64,000 nt of DNA. Origin: Hyperoodon ampullatus. Taxonomy: Eukaryota; Chordata; Mammalia; Artiodactyla; Ziphiidae. This document shows positions 41,336-52,002 of this stretch, in pieces. A program made the translations under genes and the position numbers. The notes under the pieces were generated by a model, which was given only the letters and a program-made list of their open reading frames with translations, ran no database searches and was not told where the DNA came from. Every line of letters begins with the position of its first letter. Positions within the stretch are counted from its first letter, which is position 1. The DNA lies in the NCBI GenBank assembly GCA_949752795.1, contig CATKHW010000055.1, positions 806,001 to 870,000 on the forward strand, written 5' to 3'.

Positions 41336-44300
41336 CATGCCCTTGTCATCACAATGCTCCATGCCCTTGTCATCACAATTCTCCATGACCCCGCACATCA
41401 TAATTCTCCGTGAATCCAGTCATCACAATGCTTTATGACCTTTGTCATCACAATGGTCCATTGCCTCATCATCACATTTCTCTGTAACACGTTTCATCAC
41501 AATGCTCCATGCCTTTGTCAGCATAATGATCCATGACCCTTGTCATCACAATGATCCATGCGCTAGTCAGCACAATGCTCCACAACCTTATCATCACAAT
41601 GCTCCATAAACCTTGTCATCACAATGCTCCTTGCACTTCTCATCTAAATGCTCTCTCACCACTGATATCACAGTGTTCCATTACTACTCATCACAATACT
41701 CCCTCACCCCTTTCATCACAATGTTCCATGACCCCTATCATCAAAATGCTACATGCCCTTATCATCATATTGCTCCATGACCACTGACAACACAATGTTC
41801 CATAACCCTGTCATGAAAATGTTCCCTGACGATTTTCATCAAATTGCTCCATGACCCTGTCATCACAATGCTCCCTGCCCTTCTCATCACAATGCACAAC
41901 GCTCTTGTCATCAAAATGCTCCATGACCTTTGTCATCACAAACTCCATGACCCTTGGCATCACAATGCTCCATGCCATTTTCATCACAATGCTCCATGAA
42001 ACCTATCATCACATTGTTCCTTGCTCTTGTCATCACAAAGCTCCATGATGCTTGTCATCACAATGCTCGATGCCTTTCTCATCACAATGATCCATGCCCT
42101 TGTCATTACAATCCTCCATGACCCATGTATCACCGTCGTTCTGTGCCCTTGTCATCACAATGCTCCATGCCCACTCTCATCACAATAATCCATGAAACTT
42201 TTCAAACCAATACTCCATGCCCTTGTCATCACAATGCTCCACTACCCCTGTCATAACAGTGCTCCATGACCCCTGCCATCACAATGTTCCACGGTGTTGT
42301 CATCACAAGGCTCCATGACCCTTGTCATAACAATGCTCCAAGACCCCGGTAATCACAATGCTCCATGCCCCTTTTCATCAGAATGCTCCATGAGACTTGT
42401 CATCACAATGCTCCATGGACTTCTCATCACAATGCTCCAGGACATTGTCATCCCAATGCTCCATTCCCTTGTCATCACAATGCTCCATGAGCCCTGCCAT
42501 CACAATACTCAAGGAATATTGTCAGCTCAGTGCTCCATGAAATTCTCATCACAATGCTCCATAACCCCTGTATTCACAATGATCCATGACCACTGTCATC
42601 ACAACGCTCCATGACACCAGACAACACAATGATCTGAGAATCTTGTCATCGAAATGCTCCATGACCCTTGTCATCACAATGATCCATGCCCTTGCCATCC
42701 CAATGCTCCATGACCCCTGTAATCACAATGCTCCATGACGCTTGTCATCACAATGCTCCATGACTCTTGTCATCAAAATGCTCCATACATTTGTCAGCAA
42801 AATGCTACATGACCTTGTAATCACAATGCTCCATGCACTTGTCATCACAATACTCCATTCCCATTGTCATCAAAATCCTCCATGAACCTTGGGTTCACAT
42901 TGCTTCATGCCCTTGTCATCAAAATAATCCATGCTCCTTGAAATGAAAATGATACATGACTTCTGTCCTCACAATGCTCCAAAGCCTTGTGATCACAATG
43001 TTCATAACACTTGTCATCATAACGCTCCATGATGCCTGTCATCACAATGGTCCATGACGCCTGATATCACAATGTTCCATAACCCCTGGCATCAAAATGC
43101 TCCATGACCCTACTCATCACAAAGCTCCATGACCCCTGACATCACAATGTTCCATATCCCCTGTCATCAAAATGATCCATGACCCTTTTCATCAAATTGT
43201 TCCATGACCCTGTCATCACAATATTCCCTGCCCTTCTCATCACAATGCACAACACCATTGTCATCAAAATGCTCCATGACCTTTGTCATCACAAAGGTCT
43301 ATGACTCTCGTCATCACAATTTTCCATGGTCTTCTCATCACAATGCTCCATGACCTTTGTCATCACAATGCTCAATACACTGGTCATCACAGTGCTCCCT
43401 GACACTTGTCATTAGTATGCTCCTTGAAACCTCTCATGACAACGCTCCATACCTTTTTCATCACAATGATCCATGCCCTTTTCATCACAATGCTCCATTC
43501 CATTGTTATCACTATAGTCCACAAACTTATCATCAGAATGCTCCGTGACCCTTGTCATCACAATGCTCCATGACCCCTGTCATCAGAATATTCCATGACC
43601 CCTGTCATCACAATGCTCCATGACAACTGTCATCAGAATGCTCCATGCCCCTTGTCATTACAGTGCTCCATGAGGCTCATCATCACAGTTATTCATGGAC
43701 TTCTCATCACAGTGCTCCACGGTCTTGCTATCACAATGCTCCATTCCCTGGTAATAACAATGCTCCATGCCCCTTGTCATCAGAATTCTCCACGTCCTTG
43801 TCATCACCATGCTCCATGACACTTCTCATCACAATGTTACATGCACTTGTCTTCAAAATTTTCCATGAAATTGTCATCTCAATGCCATATGACCCCTGTC
43901 ATAGCAAGCTCCTTGCCTTTGTCATCAAGATTCTTCACGATATTGTCATCAAAATTCTCAATGTCCGTTGTCATCACAATGCTCCATGCCCTTGTCATCA
44001 CAATGCTCCATGACCCTTGTTATCACAGTGCTCCAAGCCATTGTCAACACAATGCTCCATTGCCTTTGTCATCACAATACTCCATGACACCTGTCATCAC
44101 AATGCCCCATGCCATTGTCATCACAATGGGCCATGACATATGTCATCACAATGCTCCCTGACACCTCTCTTCACAATACTCTATGACCTTGTCATCACAA
44201 TGCTCCATGCCCTTGTCATCACAATGCGCCATGCCCACTCTCATCACAATAGTCCATAAATCTTGTCAGAGAAATGCTCTATGACCCTGTCATCACAATG

Positions 44301-44610
44301 CTCCATGCCCTTGTCATCAAAATGCTCCATGACCCTGTCATCACAATGCTCCGTGACTCGTCATAACAATGATTCATGACGTTTTTCATCACAATGGTCC
44401 ATACCCTCGTCATCACAAGTCTCTGTGACTTTGTCACTACAATGCTCCATGAACTTTTCATCACAATGCTCTCTGACACTGGTCATCACCATATTCTATG
44501 CCTTCCTCAGCACAATGCTCCCTTACACTTGTCATGAGAGTGCTCCATGTGCTTGTCAGCGCATTGCTCCATGACCCATGTTATCACAATGCGCCATGCG
44601 CTTGTCATCA
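41336..44610 (+). repeat. 24/25-bp satellite array up to the insertion
   Basis: Ordinary monomer array with known landmarks: CACTGATATC type near 41,650, the CAGACAACACAATGATC type near 42,612 and CATAGCAAGCTCC near 43,900. The ~42.6-43.0 kb part resembles 16.75-17.1 kb and 23.45-23.8 kb. It ends abruptly inside a monomer, at GCGCTTGTCATCA (last base 44,610), where the 1.74-kb tandem units begin. No gene seen. Confidence 0.93.
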
Positions 44611-44614
44611 ATAT

Positions 44615-44929
44615 GTAACCAAGTTGAGGTTATTGTAGCCAGTGCAGGCCTAAATTTTTGGGTGGCTATGTCTTATTGATTTTCAGTTTTCCCAAGGTAT
44701 ATTCCCTAGACTGGAAGTGCCCTTGGATCTGTAGCTCTGTTGTTTACTTGTTTCAGGGAACACAATTGACTCCTCCAGAGAGGCAGTTGGCAATTTACAT
44801 CCTGCCCATCAGCATAACTAGGATCCTTGTTCTCCAGGGCCTGTCTTGCGTTTCTAGTTTTTACACATTTTGCGGATGTCCCTTTTGACCAGTGGGAAGT
44901 GATACTTTTAGTAAGGCAGATTTGCATTG
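44615..44929 (-). mobile_element. LINE-1 ORF2 C-terminal fragment (antisense)
   Basis: Read on the minus strand, 44,927 to 44,706 gives a 73-residue frame that follows the L1 ORF2 C-terminal region in order. It opens MQI, has a stretch ending in CQLPLWR then CSLKQ, and closes with a DPRALPV-like end. The family has MQIKTT..., VQPLWRTVWRFLKK and DPAIPLL at these places. On DNA, AATTTACATCCTGCCCATCA and GATTTGCATT match the known L1 antisense text. It lacks the 3'UTR because the array begins inside it. A decayed fossil, not functional. Confidence 0.8.
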
Positions 44930-44941
44930 CCCGCTTGCTCG

Positions 44942-45015
44942 CTTGGCCAAAAAGGGCGTATGCGTTTTCTCCTGAATATATTCAGGAGAAAACGCATACG
45001 CCCTTTTTTGCCAAG
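44942..45015. repeat. Palindrome 1 (perfect 60-bp core)
   Basis: Two 30-bp arms (44,949-44,978 and 44,979-45,008) are exact reverse complements with no spacer, centred on CTGAATATATTCAG. Beyond one mismatched pair (44,948/45,009) the arms continue for six more bases (CTTGGC / GCCAAG). It could extrude as a long hairpin or cruciform. It sits directly after the L1 5' truncation point. Confidence 0.95.
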
Positions 45016-45785
45016 TGCATCATTGTCTAAGTTGTGCCACTCTTCCTGTGCTTTAAAGGTGATTCCAATGTACCTCTTGAAGTCTGTTTCCTGCTCTTCT
45101 GGCTCGCTTTCAAGTCGGCCTCATTGCCTTCCCTCAACAGATTTTTGGACGATAGTTTTCCTTTATTACTCGGCCATTTTCTGAAATGCTCTGTCCCTGA
45201 GCTCCAGTTTTCAACTCGTTTTTTGTGAGCTGACCGCAAGTCTAAGATTTTGGTTCAGTACCTATACTGTTTCCCAGCGGGTGGCTGAGAGTTTGGTTAA
45301 TTCTTTTCATTGACCGGAAATTACAGTGATATGTGCCCATCCAAATGCCTAACAGCTACTCTCATTGATTCTCCCTCTTCCCTTTCATCCTCTGCCAAGT
45401 TGGCAACCTGTGCGAACCAGGAGGTTAAAGGGGCTGTCTCTCCAAGTTGGGACATTAATAGTAAAGCAGTTGGAAAGTGAAAGCAGAGCACCAGGAGAGG
45501 GACTATTAGTTGAGTTTTAGAAACATTTTGTATTCACAATGTGTCCATTTTCTAGGTTTCACATACACGTTATGGCTGTAGTAATATTCCCTTCAACATG
45601 GAGAGCTGGGACCCTTGGAATGTGTGCCATGCATTATTGCTTTAAATGGTCTGCATTTGCTCACCGAATCTCACCAATACTCTCAGTCCCAAGTGTCCAG
45701 CCTTATGCCACATCCAGGTGTCGTTGTATATAGGGTCATTCCAGGATTCATAAGAGCCCCTGAAGGAATTGTAAAGAAATTCCCC
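45016..45785. other. Unrecognised segment of the 1.74-kb unit (unit 1)
   Basis: About 770 bp between the palindrome and the L1 poly-T. I recognise no transposon family, LTR signal or coding domain. Recurring landmarks are CAACAGATTTTTGGACGATA, TTTTTTGTGAGCTGACCGC, TCCAAATGCCTAACAGCTAC and GCCTTATGCCACATCC. Short frames occur on both strands but have no consistent length across copies apart from the one described at 48,393. It may be host flank captured when the L1 inserted. Confidence 0.6.
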
Positions 45786-46667
45786 TTTTTTTTTTTTTGT
45801 TTTTCAAATTCCTTTTTATAGTGGGTTTGAGCTGATTCTCACTGCCATGTTTATGGCAGTCTAGACACACTTGATTCCCTTACGGAGACCTATCAATACA
45901 TAGGTTTTAAGAGTCTTACTAGTCAGATATATTCCTCTGCGGGAAATATGGTGTTTTGAGTCCCTTTCACTGAGGAAAGTGTAGGTCTTGTCTTTTCCGT
46001 AGTTGGTATTTGGAACGGTACCTGTACTAATATCACATTCTGGTTTTATGCATCACCCCACCTCTCCTTCCCCCTTAAGCAGGCATAAGAGTGCTTTCTA
46101 AATGTGAGACTCTGTTCTCTTTCCTAACTCAGTTCATGTGTAGCCATGTTTACAGGACCTTCATAAGTGATATCTTATGATAAGTTTCTTCTTCTCTGTG
46201 ACTTATTTCACTTAGAATCATCGTACCTGAATCCACTCATTTTGCTGCTACTTGCCTTATGACATTGATTTCATGGCTGAGGGGTATTCCATTGTACGTA
46301 AGTAACACAATTTCTTGAACCATTTTTGTCTTTCCTGGGATATTTAAGGTGTACCCAAGTGGAGGTTCTTGTAAGCAGTGCAGTACTCAATTTTGTGTTT
46401 GCTGTGTCTTATTGATTTTCAGTTTTCCCAAGGTATCTTCCATAGACTGGAAGTGCCCTTGGCTCTGTAGCTCTGTTTTTTACTTGTTTTAGGGAACACA
46501 ATGCACTCCTCCAGAGAGGCAGTTGGCAATTTACATCCTGCCCTTCAGCATAATTAGGCTCCCTGTTCTCCATGGCCTGTCTTGCCTTTCTGGTTTTTTA
46601 CACATGTTGTGCATGTCCCTTTTGACCGGTGGGAAGTGATACTTCTTTGTAGTGCAGATTTGCATTG
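45786..46667 (-). mobile_element. 5'-truncated LINE-1 3' end (antisense), units 1-2
   Basis: Starts with a 13-T run (45,786-45,798), the poly-A tail in antisense. It continues through a 3'UTR that matches the typical mammalian L1 text in order: CATAAGTGATATCTTATGAT, TGACTTATTTCACTTAGAAT, ATTTCATGGCTGAGG, ATTCCATTGTA. The ORF2 3' end follows: AATTTACATCCTGCCC, then GATTTGCATT. It stops at about 46,667, so roughly 880 bp remain of a full-length element of several kb. The 3'UTR type (GGGAAATAT...GAGTCCCTTTCACTG...GTAGGTCTTGTC) resembles, from memory, cetartiodactyl L1. Strongly decayed. Confidence 0.82.
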
Positions 46668-46686
46668 CCCGCTTGCTTGCTTTGCC

Positions 46687-46746
46687 AAAAAGTGTGTATG
46701 CGTCTTCTCCTGAATATAATCTGGAGAAAACACATACACCTTTTTT
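46687..46746. repeat. Palindrome 2 (degraded)
   Basis: Equivalent of palindrome 1 with several arm mismatches, for example GTGTGTATGCGTC on the left against GAAAACACATACACC on the right, and an altered centre (TGAATATAATCTGG). It can still pair, less perfectly. Confidence 0.85.
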
Positions 46747-46749
46747 GGC

Positions 46750-47525
46750 CAAGTGCATCATTTGCGAAGTTGTGCCCCTCTTCCTGTGCTTTAAAGGTAA
46801 TTCCAATGTACCTCTAGAAGTCTATTTCCTGCTATTCTGGCTCGCATTCAAGTCCGTCTCGTTGCCTTCCCTCAACAGATTTTTGAACGATAGATGACCT
46901 TTATTACCCTGCCAGTTTGTGAATTGCTGTGCCCCTGAGCTCCATTTTTCATCTCGTTTTTTTGTGAGCTGACCGCAATTCCACAATTTTGGTTAAGGAT
47001 CTAAACTGGTTCCCAGCAGGTGGATGAGACTTTGGTTAATTCTGCTTCCTGCCGGGAAATTAGAGTGACATGTGCCCGTCCAAATGCCTAAAGGCTACTC
47101 TCTCATTGGTTCTCCCTCTTCCCTTTCATCCTCTGCCAAATTGGAAATCTGTGCGAACCAGGAGGTTTGAGGGGCTCTCTCTCCAATTTGGGAGACTGAT
47201 AGTAAAGCAGTTGGAATGTCAAACCGGAGAACCAGGAGAGGGAATATTAGTTGAGTTTTAGAAATCTTTCGTATTCACAGGGCGTCCATTCTCTAGGTTC
47301 CCTGTACAAGTTATACCTGTAGTAATATTCCCTTAAACCTGGATAGTTGGGTCCCTTGGAATGTGTGCCACGCATTATTGCTTTAAATTGTCTGCATTTG
47401 CTCACCCAATCTCACCAATCCTCTCAGTCCCAAGTGTCCAGCCTTATGCCACATCCAGCTGTCATTGTAGATAGGGTCATTCCAGGTTTCATCAAAGCCC
47501 TTGTAGGAATTGTAAAGAATTTCCC
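46750..47525. other. Unrecognised segment of the 1.74-kb unit (unit 2)
   Basis: Collinear with 45,016-45,785 and similarly unidentified. It carries the variant AAAGGCTACTCTC where other units read AACAGCTACTCTC. No coding or RNA gene seen. Confidence 0.6.
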
Positions 47526-48408
47526 TTTTTTTTGTTTTTTTTTGAAATTATTTTTATAGTGGGTTTGAGCTGATTCTTACTGCCATGTTTATGCCCGTCT
47601 AGACACACTTGATTCCCTTACGGAGACTTATCAATACATTGGTTTTCAGATTCTTACTAGTCAGATATACTCCTCTGCGGGAAATATGGGTTTTTGAGTC
47701 CCTTTCACTGAGGAAGGTGTAGGTCTTGTCTATTCCGTAGTTGGTTTTTGGAACGGTACTTCTACTAATATCAAACTCTGGTTTTATGCATCACCCCACC
47801 TCTCCTTCCCCCTTAAGCAGGCATAAGAGTGTTTTCTAAATGTGGACTCTGTTCTCTTTCCTAACTCAGTTCATGTGTATCCAGCCATGTATAAAGGACA
47901 TTCATAAGTGTTATCTTATGATAAGTTCCTTTTTCTCTGTGACTTATTTCACTTAGAATCATCGTACCTGAATCCACTCATTTTGCTGCTACTTGCCTTA
48001 TGACATTGATTTCATGGCTGAGGGATATTCCATCTTACGTAAGTAACACAATATCTTGAAACATTTTTGTCTTTCCTGGGATATTTTAGGTGGACACAAG
48101 TTGAGGTTCTTGTAAGCAGAGCAGCCCTAAATTTTGGGGTGGCTCTGTCTTATTGATTTTCAGTTTTCCCAAGGTATATTCCCTAGACTGGAAGTGCCCT
48201 TGGCTCTGTAGCTCTGTTGTTTACTTGCTTTAGGGAACACAATGCACTCCTCCAGAGAGGCAGTTGACAATTTACATCCTGCCCTTCAGCATAAGTAGGC
48301 TCCCTGTTCTCCATGGCCTGTCTTGCCTTTCTGATTTTTTACACATGTTGCGGATGTCCCTTTTGACCGTTGGGTAGTGATACTTCTTTGTAGTGCAGAT
48401 TTGCATTG
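47526..48408 (-). mobile_element. 5'-truncated LINE-1 3' end (antisense), units 2-3
   Basis: Same L1 fragment and same end points as 45,786-46,667: antisense poly-T, 3'UTR, then the ORF2 C-terminal region ending at GATTTGCATT. Identical truncation in each unit shows that one insertion was amplified with the unit, and not that several elements inserted separately. Confidence 0.8.
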
Positions 48409-48707
48409 CCCGCTTGCTTGCATGGCCAAAAAGGGCGTATGCGTTTTCTCCTGAATATATTCAGGAGAAAACACAGTCGCCCTTTTTGGCCAAGTGCATC
48501 ATTGTCGAAGTTGTGCCCCTCTTCCTGTGCTTTAAAGGTGATTCCAATGTACCTCTTGAAATCTGTTTCCGGCTATTCTGGCTCACTTTCCAGTCCGCCT
48601 CGTTGCCTTCCCTCAACAGATTTTTGGACGATAGTTGTCCATTATTACTCTGCCAGTTTGTGAATAGCTGTGCCCCTGAGCTCCATTTTTCAACTCGTTT
48701 TTTGTGA
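48393..48707 (+). other. 104-codon open frame kept in units 3-5 (probably non-coding)
   Basis: A stop-free frame opening MQICIARLLAWP and ending FSTRFL has the same 104-codon length here, at 50,133-50,447 and at 51,904-52,218. It runs from the L1 antisense end through the palindrome into the unrecognised segment. Units 1 and 2 have it broken (for example 44,827-45,030 and 46,652-46,897). I recognise no domain. The peptide is hydrophobic and cysteine-rich in its second half. Shared length is expected from recent copying of the unit, and I see no promoter, splice or poly-A signal, so I treat it as incidental. Confidence 0.2.
48424..48491. repeat. Palindrome 3
   Basis: Core 48,428-48,487, centred on CTGAATATATTCAG, with mismatches only in the outer right arm (ACACAGTCG against CGTATGCG). 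Here both flanks read GGCC, so the outer arms pair further than in unit 1. Taken together the copies imply an ancestral perfect inverted repeat of about 74 bp. Confidence 0.9.
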
Positions 48708-49267
48708 GCTGACTGCAAGTCCAAAATTTTGGTTCAGGACCTATATTGGTTCCCGGAGGGTGGCGGAGACTTTGGTTAATTCTCCTTCCTCCCGGGAAAT
48801 TAGAGTGACATGTGCCCGTCCAAATGCCTAACAGCTACTCTCTCATTGGTTCTCCCTCTTCCCTTACATCCTCTGCCAAATTGGCAACCTGTGCGAACCA
48901 GGAGGTTAAAGGGGCTGTCTCTCCAATTTGGGACATTGATAGTAAAGCAGTAGGAAAGTCAAACCAGAGCACCAGGAGAGGGACAATTAGTTGAGTTTTA
49001 GAAACCTTTCGTATTCACAGTGTGTCCATTCTCTAGGTTTCACGTACATGTTATAGATGTAGTAATATTCCCTTCAACCTGAGAGTTGGGACCCTTGGAA
49101 TGTGGTGTGCCACGCATTATTTCTTAAAATGGTCTGCATTTGCTCACCGAATCTCATCAATCCTCTCAGTACCAAGTGTCCAGCCTAATGCCACATCCAG
49201 CTGTCGTTGTAGATAGGGTCATTCCAGGTTTCATCAGAGCCCCTGTAGGAATTGCAAAGAATTTCCC
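48492..49267. other. Unrecognised segment of the 1.74-kb unit (unit 3)
   Basis: Collinear with the equivalent segments of the other units. No recognised family or gene. Confidence 0.6.
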
Positions 49268-50148
49268 TGTTTTTTTGTTTTGTTTTTGAAATTCCTTTTT
49301 ATAGTGGGTTTGAGCTGTTTCTCCCTGCCATGTTTATGCCAGTCTAGACACACTTGTTTCCCTTATGGAGACATATCAATACATAGGTTTTAAGATTCTC
49401 ACTAGTCCGATATATTCCTCGACTGGAAATATTGGGTTTTGAGTCCCTTTCACTGTGGAAGGTGTAGGTCTTGTCTATTCCGTAGCTGGTTTTTGGAACG
49501 GTACATGTACTAATATCACACTCTGGTTTTATGCATCACCCCACCTCTCCTTCCCCCTTAGGCAGGCACAAAAATGTTTTCTAAATGTGAGACTCTGTTC
49601 TCTTTCCTAACTCATTTCTTGTGTAGCCATGTTTACTGGAACTTCATAAGTGATATCTTATGTTAAGTTTCTTTTTCTCTGTGACTTATTTCACTTAGAA
49701 TCATCATACCTGAATCCACTCATTTTGCTGCTACTGGCCTTATGACATTTATTTCATGGCTGAGGGATATTCCATCTTACATAAGTAACACAATTTCTTG
49801 AACCATTTTTGTCTTTCCTGGAATATTTAAGGTGTACCCAAGTTGAGGTTCTTGATAGCAGTGCAGACCTAAATTTTGGGGTGGCTCTGTCTTATTGATT
49901 TTCCGTTTTCCCAAGGTATATTCCCTAGACTGGAAGTGCCCTTGGCTCTGTAGCTCTGTTGATTACTTGTTTTAGGGAACACAATGCACTCCTCTAGAGT
50001 GGCAGTTGTCAATTTACATCCTGCCCATCAGCATAACTAGGCTCCCTGTTCTCCAGGGCCTGTCTTGCCTTTTTGGTTTTACACATTTTGCGGATGTCCC
50101 TTTTGACCGGTGAGAAGTGACACTTCTATGTAGTGCAGATTTGCATTG
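49268..50148 (-). mobile_element. 5'-truncated LINE-1 3' end (antisense), units 3-4
   Basis: Same fragment as in the preceding units. The antisense poly-A is broken up as TGTTTTTTTGTTTTGTTTTTG, a form shared with units 4 and 5 and different from the pure T run in unit 1. Confidence 0.8.
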
Positions 50149-50167
50149 CCTGCTTGCTTGCTTGGCC

Positions 50168-50227
50168 AGAAAGGGCGTATGCGTTTTCTCCTGAATATAT
50201 TCAGGAGAAAACGCATACGCCCTTTTT
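50168..50227. repeat. Palindrome 4 (one mismatch)
   Basis: Thirty-base arms meeting at CTGAATATATTCAG, perfect except 50,169 G against 50,226 T. Confidence 0.93.
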
Positions 50228-50231
50228 TGCC

Positions 50232-51039
50232 AAGCGCATCATTGTTGAAGTTGTGCCCCTCGTCCTGTGCTTTAAATGCAATTCCAATGTACGTCTTGAA
50301 ATCTGTTTCCTACTATTCTGGCTCGCTTTAAAGGTTGCCTCGATGCCTTCCTTCAACAGATTTTTGGACGATATTTGTCCTTTATTACTCTGCCAGGTTC
50401 TGAATTGCTATGCACCTGAGATCCATTTTTCAACTCGTTTTTTGTGAGCTGACCGCAAGTTACAAATGTTGGTTCAGGACCTATACTGATTCCCGGTGGG
50501 TGGCTGAGACTTTGGTTAATTCTTCTTCCTGCCGGGAAATTAGAGTGACATGTGCCCGTCCAAATGCCTAACAGCTACTCTCTCATTGGTTCTCCCTCTT
50601 CCCTTTCATCCTCTGCCAAATTAGCAACCTTTGCGAACCAGGAGGATAAAGGGGCTTCCTCTGCAATTTGGGAGATTGATAGTAAAGCAGTTGGAAATTC
50701 AAACCAGAGCACCAGGTGAGGGACTATTAGTTGAGTTTTAGAAACCTTTCATATTCACAGTGTGTCCATTCTCTAGTTTTCCCGTACATGTCATCGCTGT
50801 AGTAATATTCCCTTCAACCTGGAGAGTTGGGACCTTGGAATTTGTGCCACGCATTATTGCTTTAAATGGTCGGAATGTGTGCCACGCATTATTGCTTTAA
50901 ATGGTCTACATTTGCTCACCGAATCTCTCCAATCCTCTCAGTCCCACGTGTCCAGCCTTATGCCACATCCAGCTGTCGTTGTAGATAGGGTCATTCCAGG
51001 TTTCATCAGAGCCCCTGTAGGAATTGTAAAGAATTTCCC
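50232..51039. other. Unrecognised segment of the 1.74-kb unit (unit 4)
   Basis: Collinear with the other units but about 35 bp longer because of the local duplication. No recognised family or gene. Confidence 0.6.
50837..50906. repeat. 35-bp direct duplication inside unit 4
   Basis: GGAATTTGTGCCACGCATTA starts at 50,837 and GGAATGTGTGCCACGCATTA at 50,872. Both continue to AAATGGTC. Only unit 4 has two copies. Confidence 0.92.
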
Positions 51040-51919
51040 TGTTTTTTGTTTTGTTTTTGAAATTCCTTTTTATAGTGGGTTTGAGCTGATTCTCACTGCC
51101 ATGTTTATGCCAGTCTAGATGCACTTGATTCCCTTACAGAGACATATCAATGCATAGGTTTTAAGATTCTTACTAGTCAGATATATTCCTCAGCGGGAAA
51201 TATTGGGTTTTGAGTCCCTTTCACTGAGGAAGGTGTAGATGTTGTCTATTCCGTATTTGGTTTTTGGACCGGTACATGTACTAATATGAAACTCTGGTTT
51301 TATGCATCACCCCACCTCTCCTTCCCCCTTAAGCAGGCATAAGAGTGTTTTCTTACTGTGAGACTCTGTTCTCTTTCCTAACTCAGTTCATGTGTATCCA
51401 TGTTTACAGGACCTTCATAAGTGATATCTTATGATAAGTTTCTTTTTCTCTGTGACTTATTTCACTTAGAATCATCGTACTTTAATCCACTCATTTTGTT
51501 GCTACTGGCCTTATGACATTGATTTCATGGCTGAGGGATATTCCATCTTACATAAGTAACACAATTTCTTGAACCATTTTTGTCTTTCCTGGGATATTTC
51601 AGGTGTCCCCAAGTTGAAGTTCTTGTAAGCAGTGCAGCCCTAAATTTTGGGGTGGCTCTGTATTATTGATTTTCAGTGTTCGCAAGGTATATTCCATAGA
51701 CAGGAAGTGCCGTTGGCTCTGGAGCTCAGTTGATTACTTGTTTTAGGGAACACAATGCATTCCTCCAGAGAGGCAGTTGTCAATTTACATCCTGCCCATC
51801 AGCATAACTAGGCTCCCTGTTCTCCAGGGCCTGTCTTGCCTTTTTGGTTTTACACATTTTGCGGATGTCCCTTTTGACCGGTGGGAAGTGACACTTCTTT
51901 GTAGTGCAGATTTGCATTG
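51040..51919 (-). mobile_element. 5'-truncated LINE-1 3' end (antisense), units 4-5
   Basis: Same fragment and truncation point as in the other units: interrupted antisense poly-T, 3'UTR text including CATAAGTGATATCTTATGAT, then ORF2 3' end to GATTTGCATT. Confidence 0.8.
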
Positions 51920-51938
51920 CCCGCTTGCTTGCTTGGCC

Positions 51939-51998
51939 AAAAAGGGCGTATGGGTTTTCTCCTGAATATATTCAGGAGAAAACACATACGCCCTTTTT
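51939..51998. repeat. Palindrome 5
   Basis: Same palindrome with mismatches in the middle of the arms (GTATGGGTTTTC against GAAAACACATAC), intact centre and outer arms. Confidence 0.9.
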
Positions 51999-52002
51999 TG
52001 CC

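Larger units (their letters stand above)
44615..46350. repeat. 1.74-kb composite unit 1
   Basis: First copy of the non-satellite unit. In order: antisense L1 ORF2 fragment, perfect palindrome, unrecognised ~770 bp, poly-T, antisense L1 3'UTR and the start of the ORF2 3' end. It is the most divergent copy next to the satellite border. Short frames on either strand are not conserved in length between this copy and the others. Confidence 0.88.
46351..48091. repeat. 1.74-kb composite unit 2
   Basis: Second full copy (1,741 bp), same order of parts as unit 1. Its palindrome is degraded and its poly-T is interrupted (TTTTTTTTGTTTTTTTTTG). It shares the variant CTCCATGGCCTGTCTTGCC with unit 3, where units 1, 4 and 5 have CTCCAGGGCCTG. 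Confidence 0.88.
48092..49833. repeat. 1.74-kb composite unit 3
   Basis: Third copy, 1,742 bp, same order of parts. Carries small private variants such as GACTGCAAGTCC and an extra GTG in AATGTGGTGTGCC near 49,100. Confidence 0.88.
49834..51604. repeat. 1.77-kb composite unit 4 (with 35-bp duplication)
   Basis: Fourth copy, 1,771 bp. The extra length comes mainly from a 35-bp direct duplication near 50,837-50,906. It shares many variants with unit 5 (AAATTAGCAACCT, GATAAAGGGGCT, TTTAAATGCAATTCC), making these two the closest pair. Confidence 0.88.

Noticed and set aside
1..44610. CRISPR array
   Set aside because: The 24/25-bp repeats follow each other with no unique spacers, no cas genes are present, and the embedded L1 is mammalian.
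44706..44927. Minus-strand 73-codon frame as an independent small gene
   Set aside because: It follows the L1 ORF2 C-terminal region in order and is a fossil fragment.
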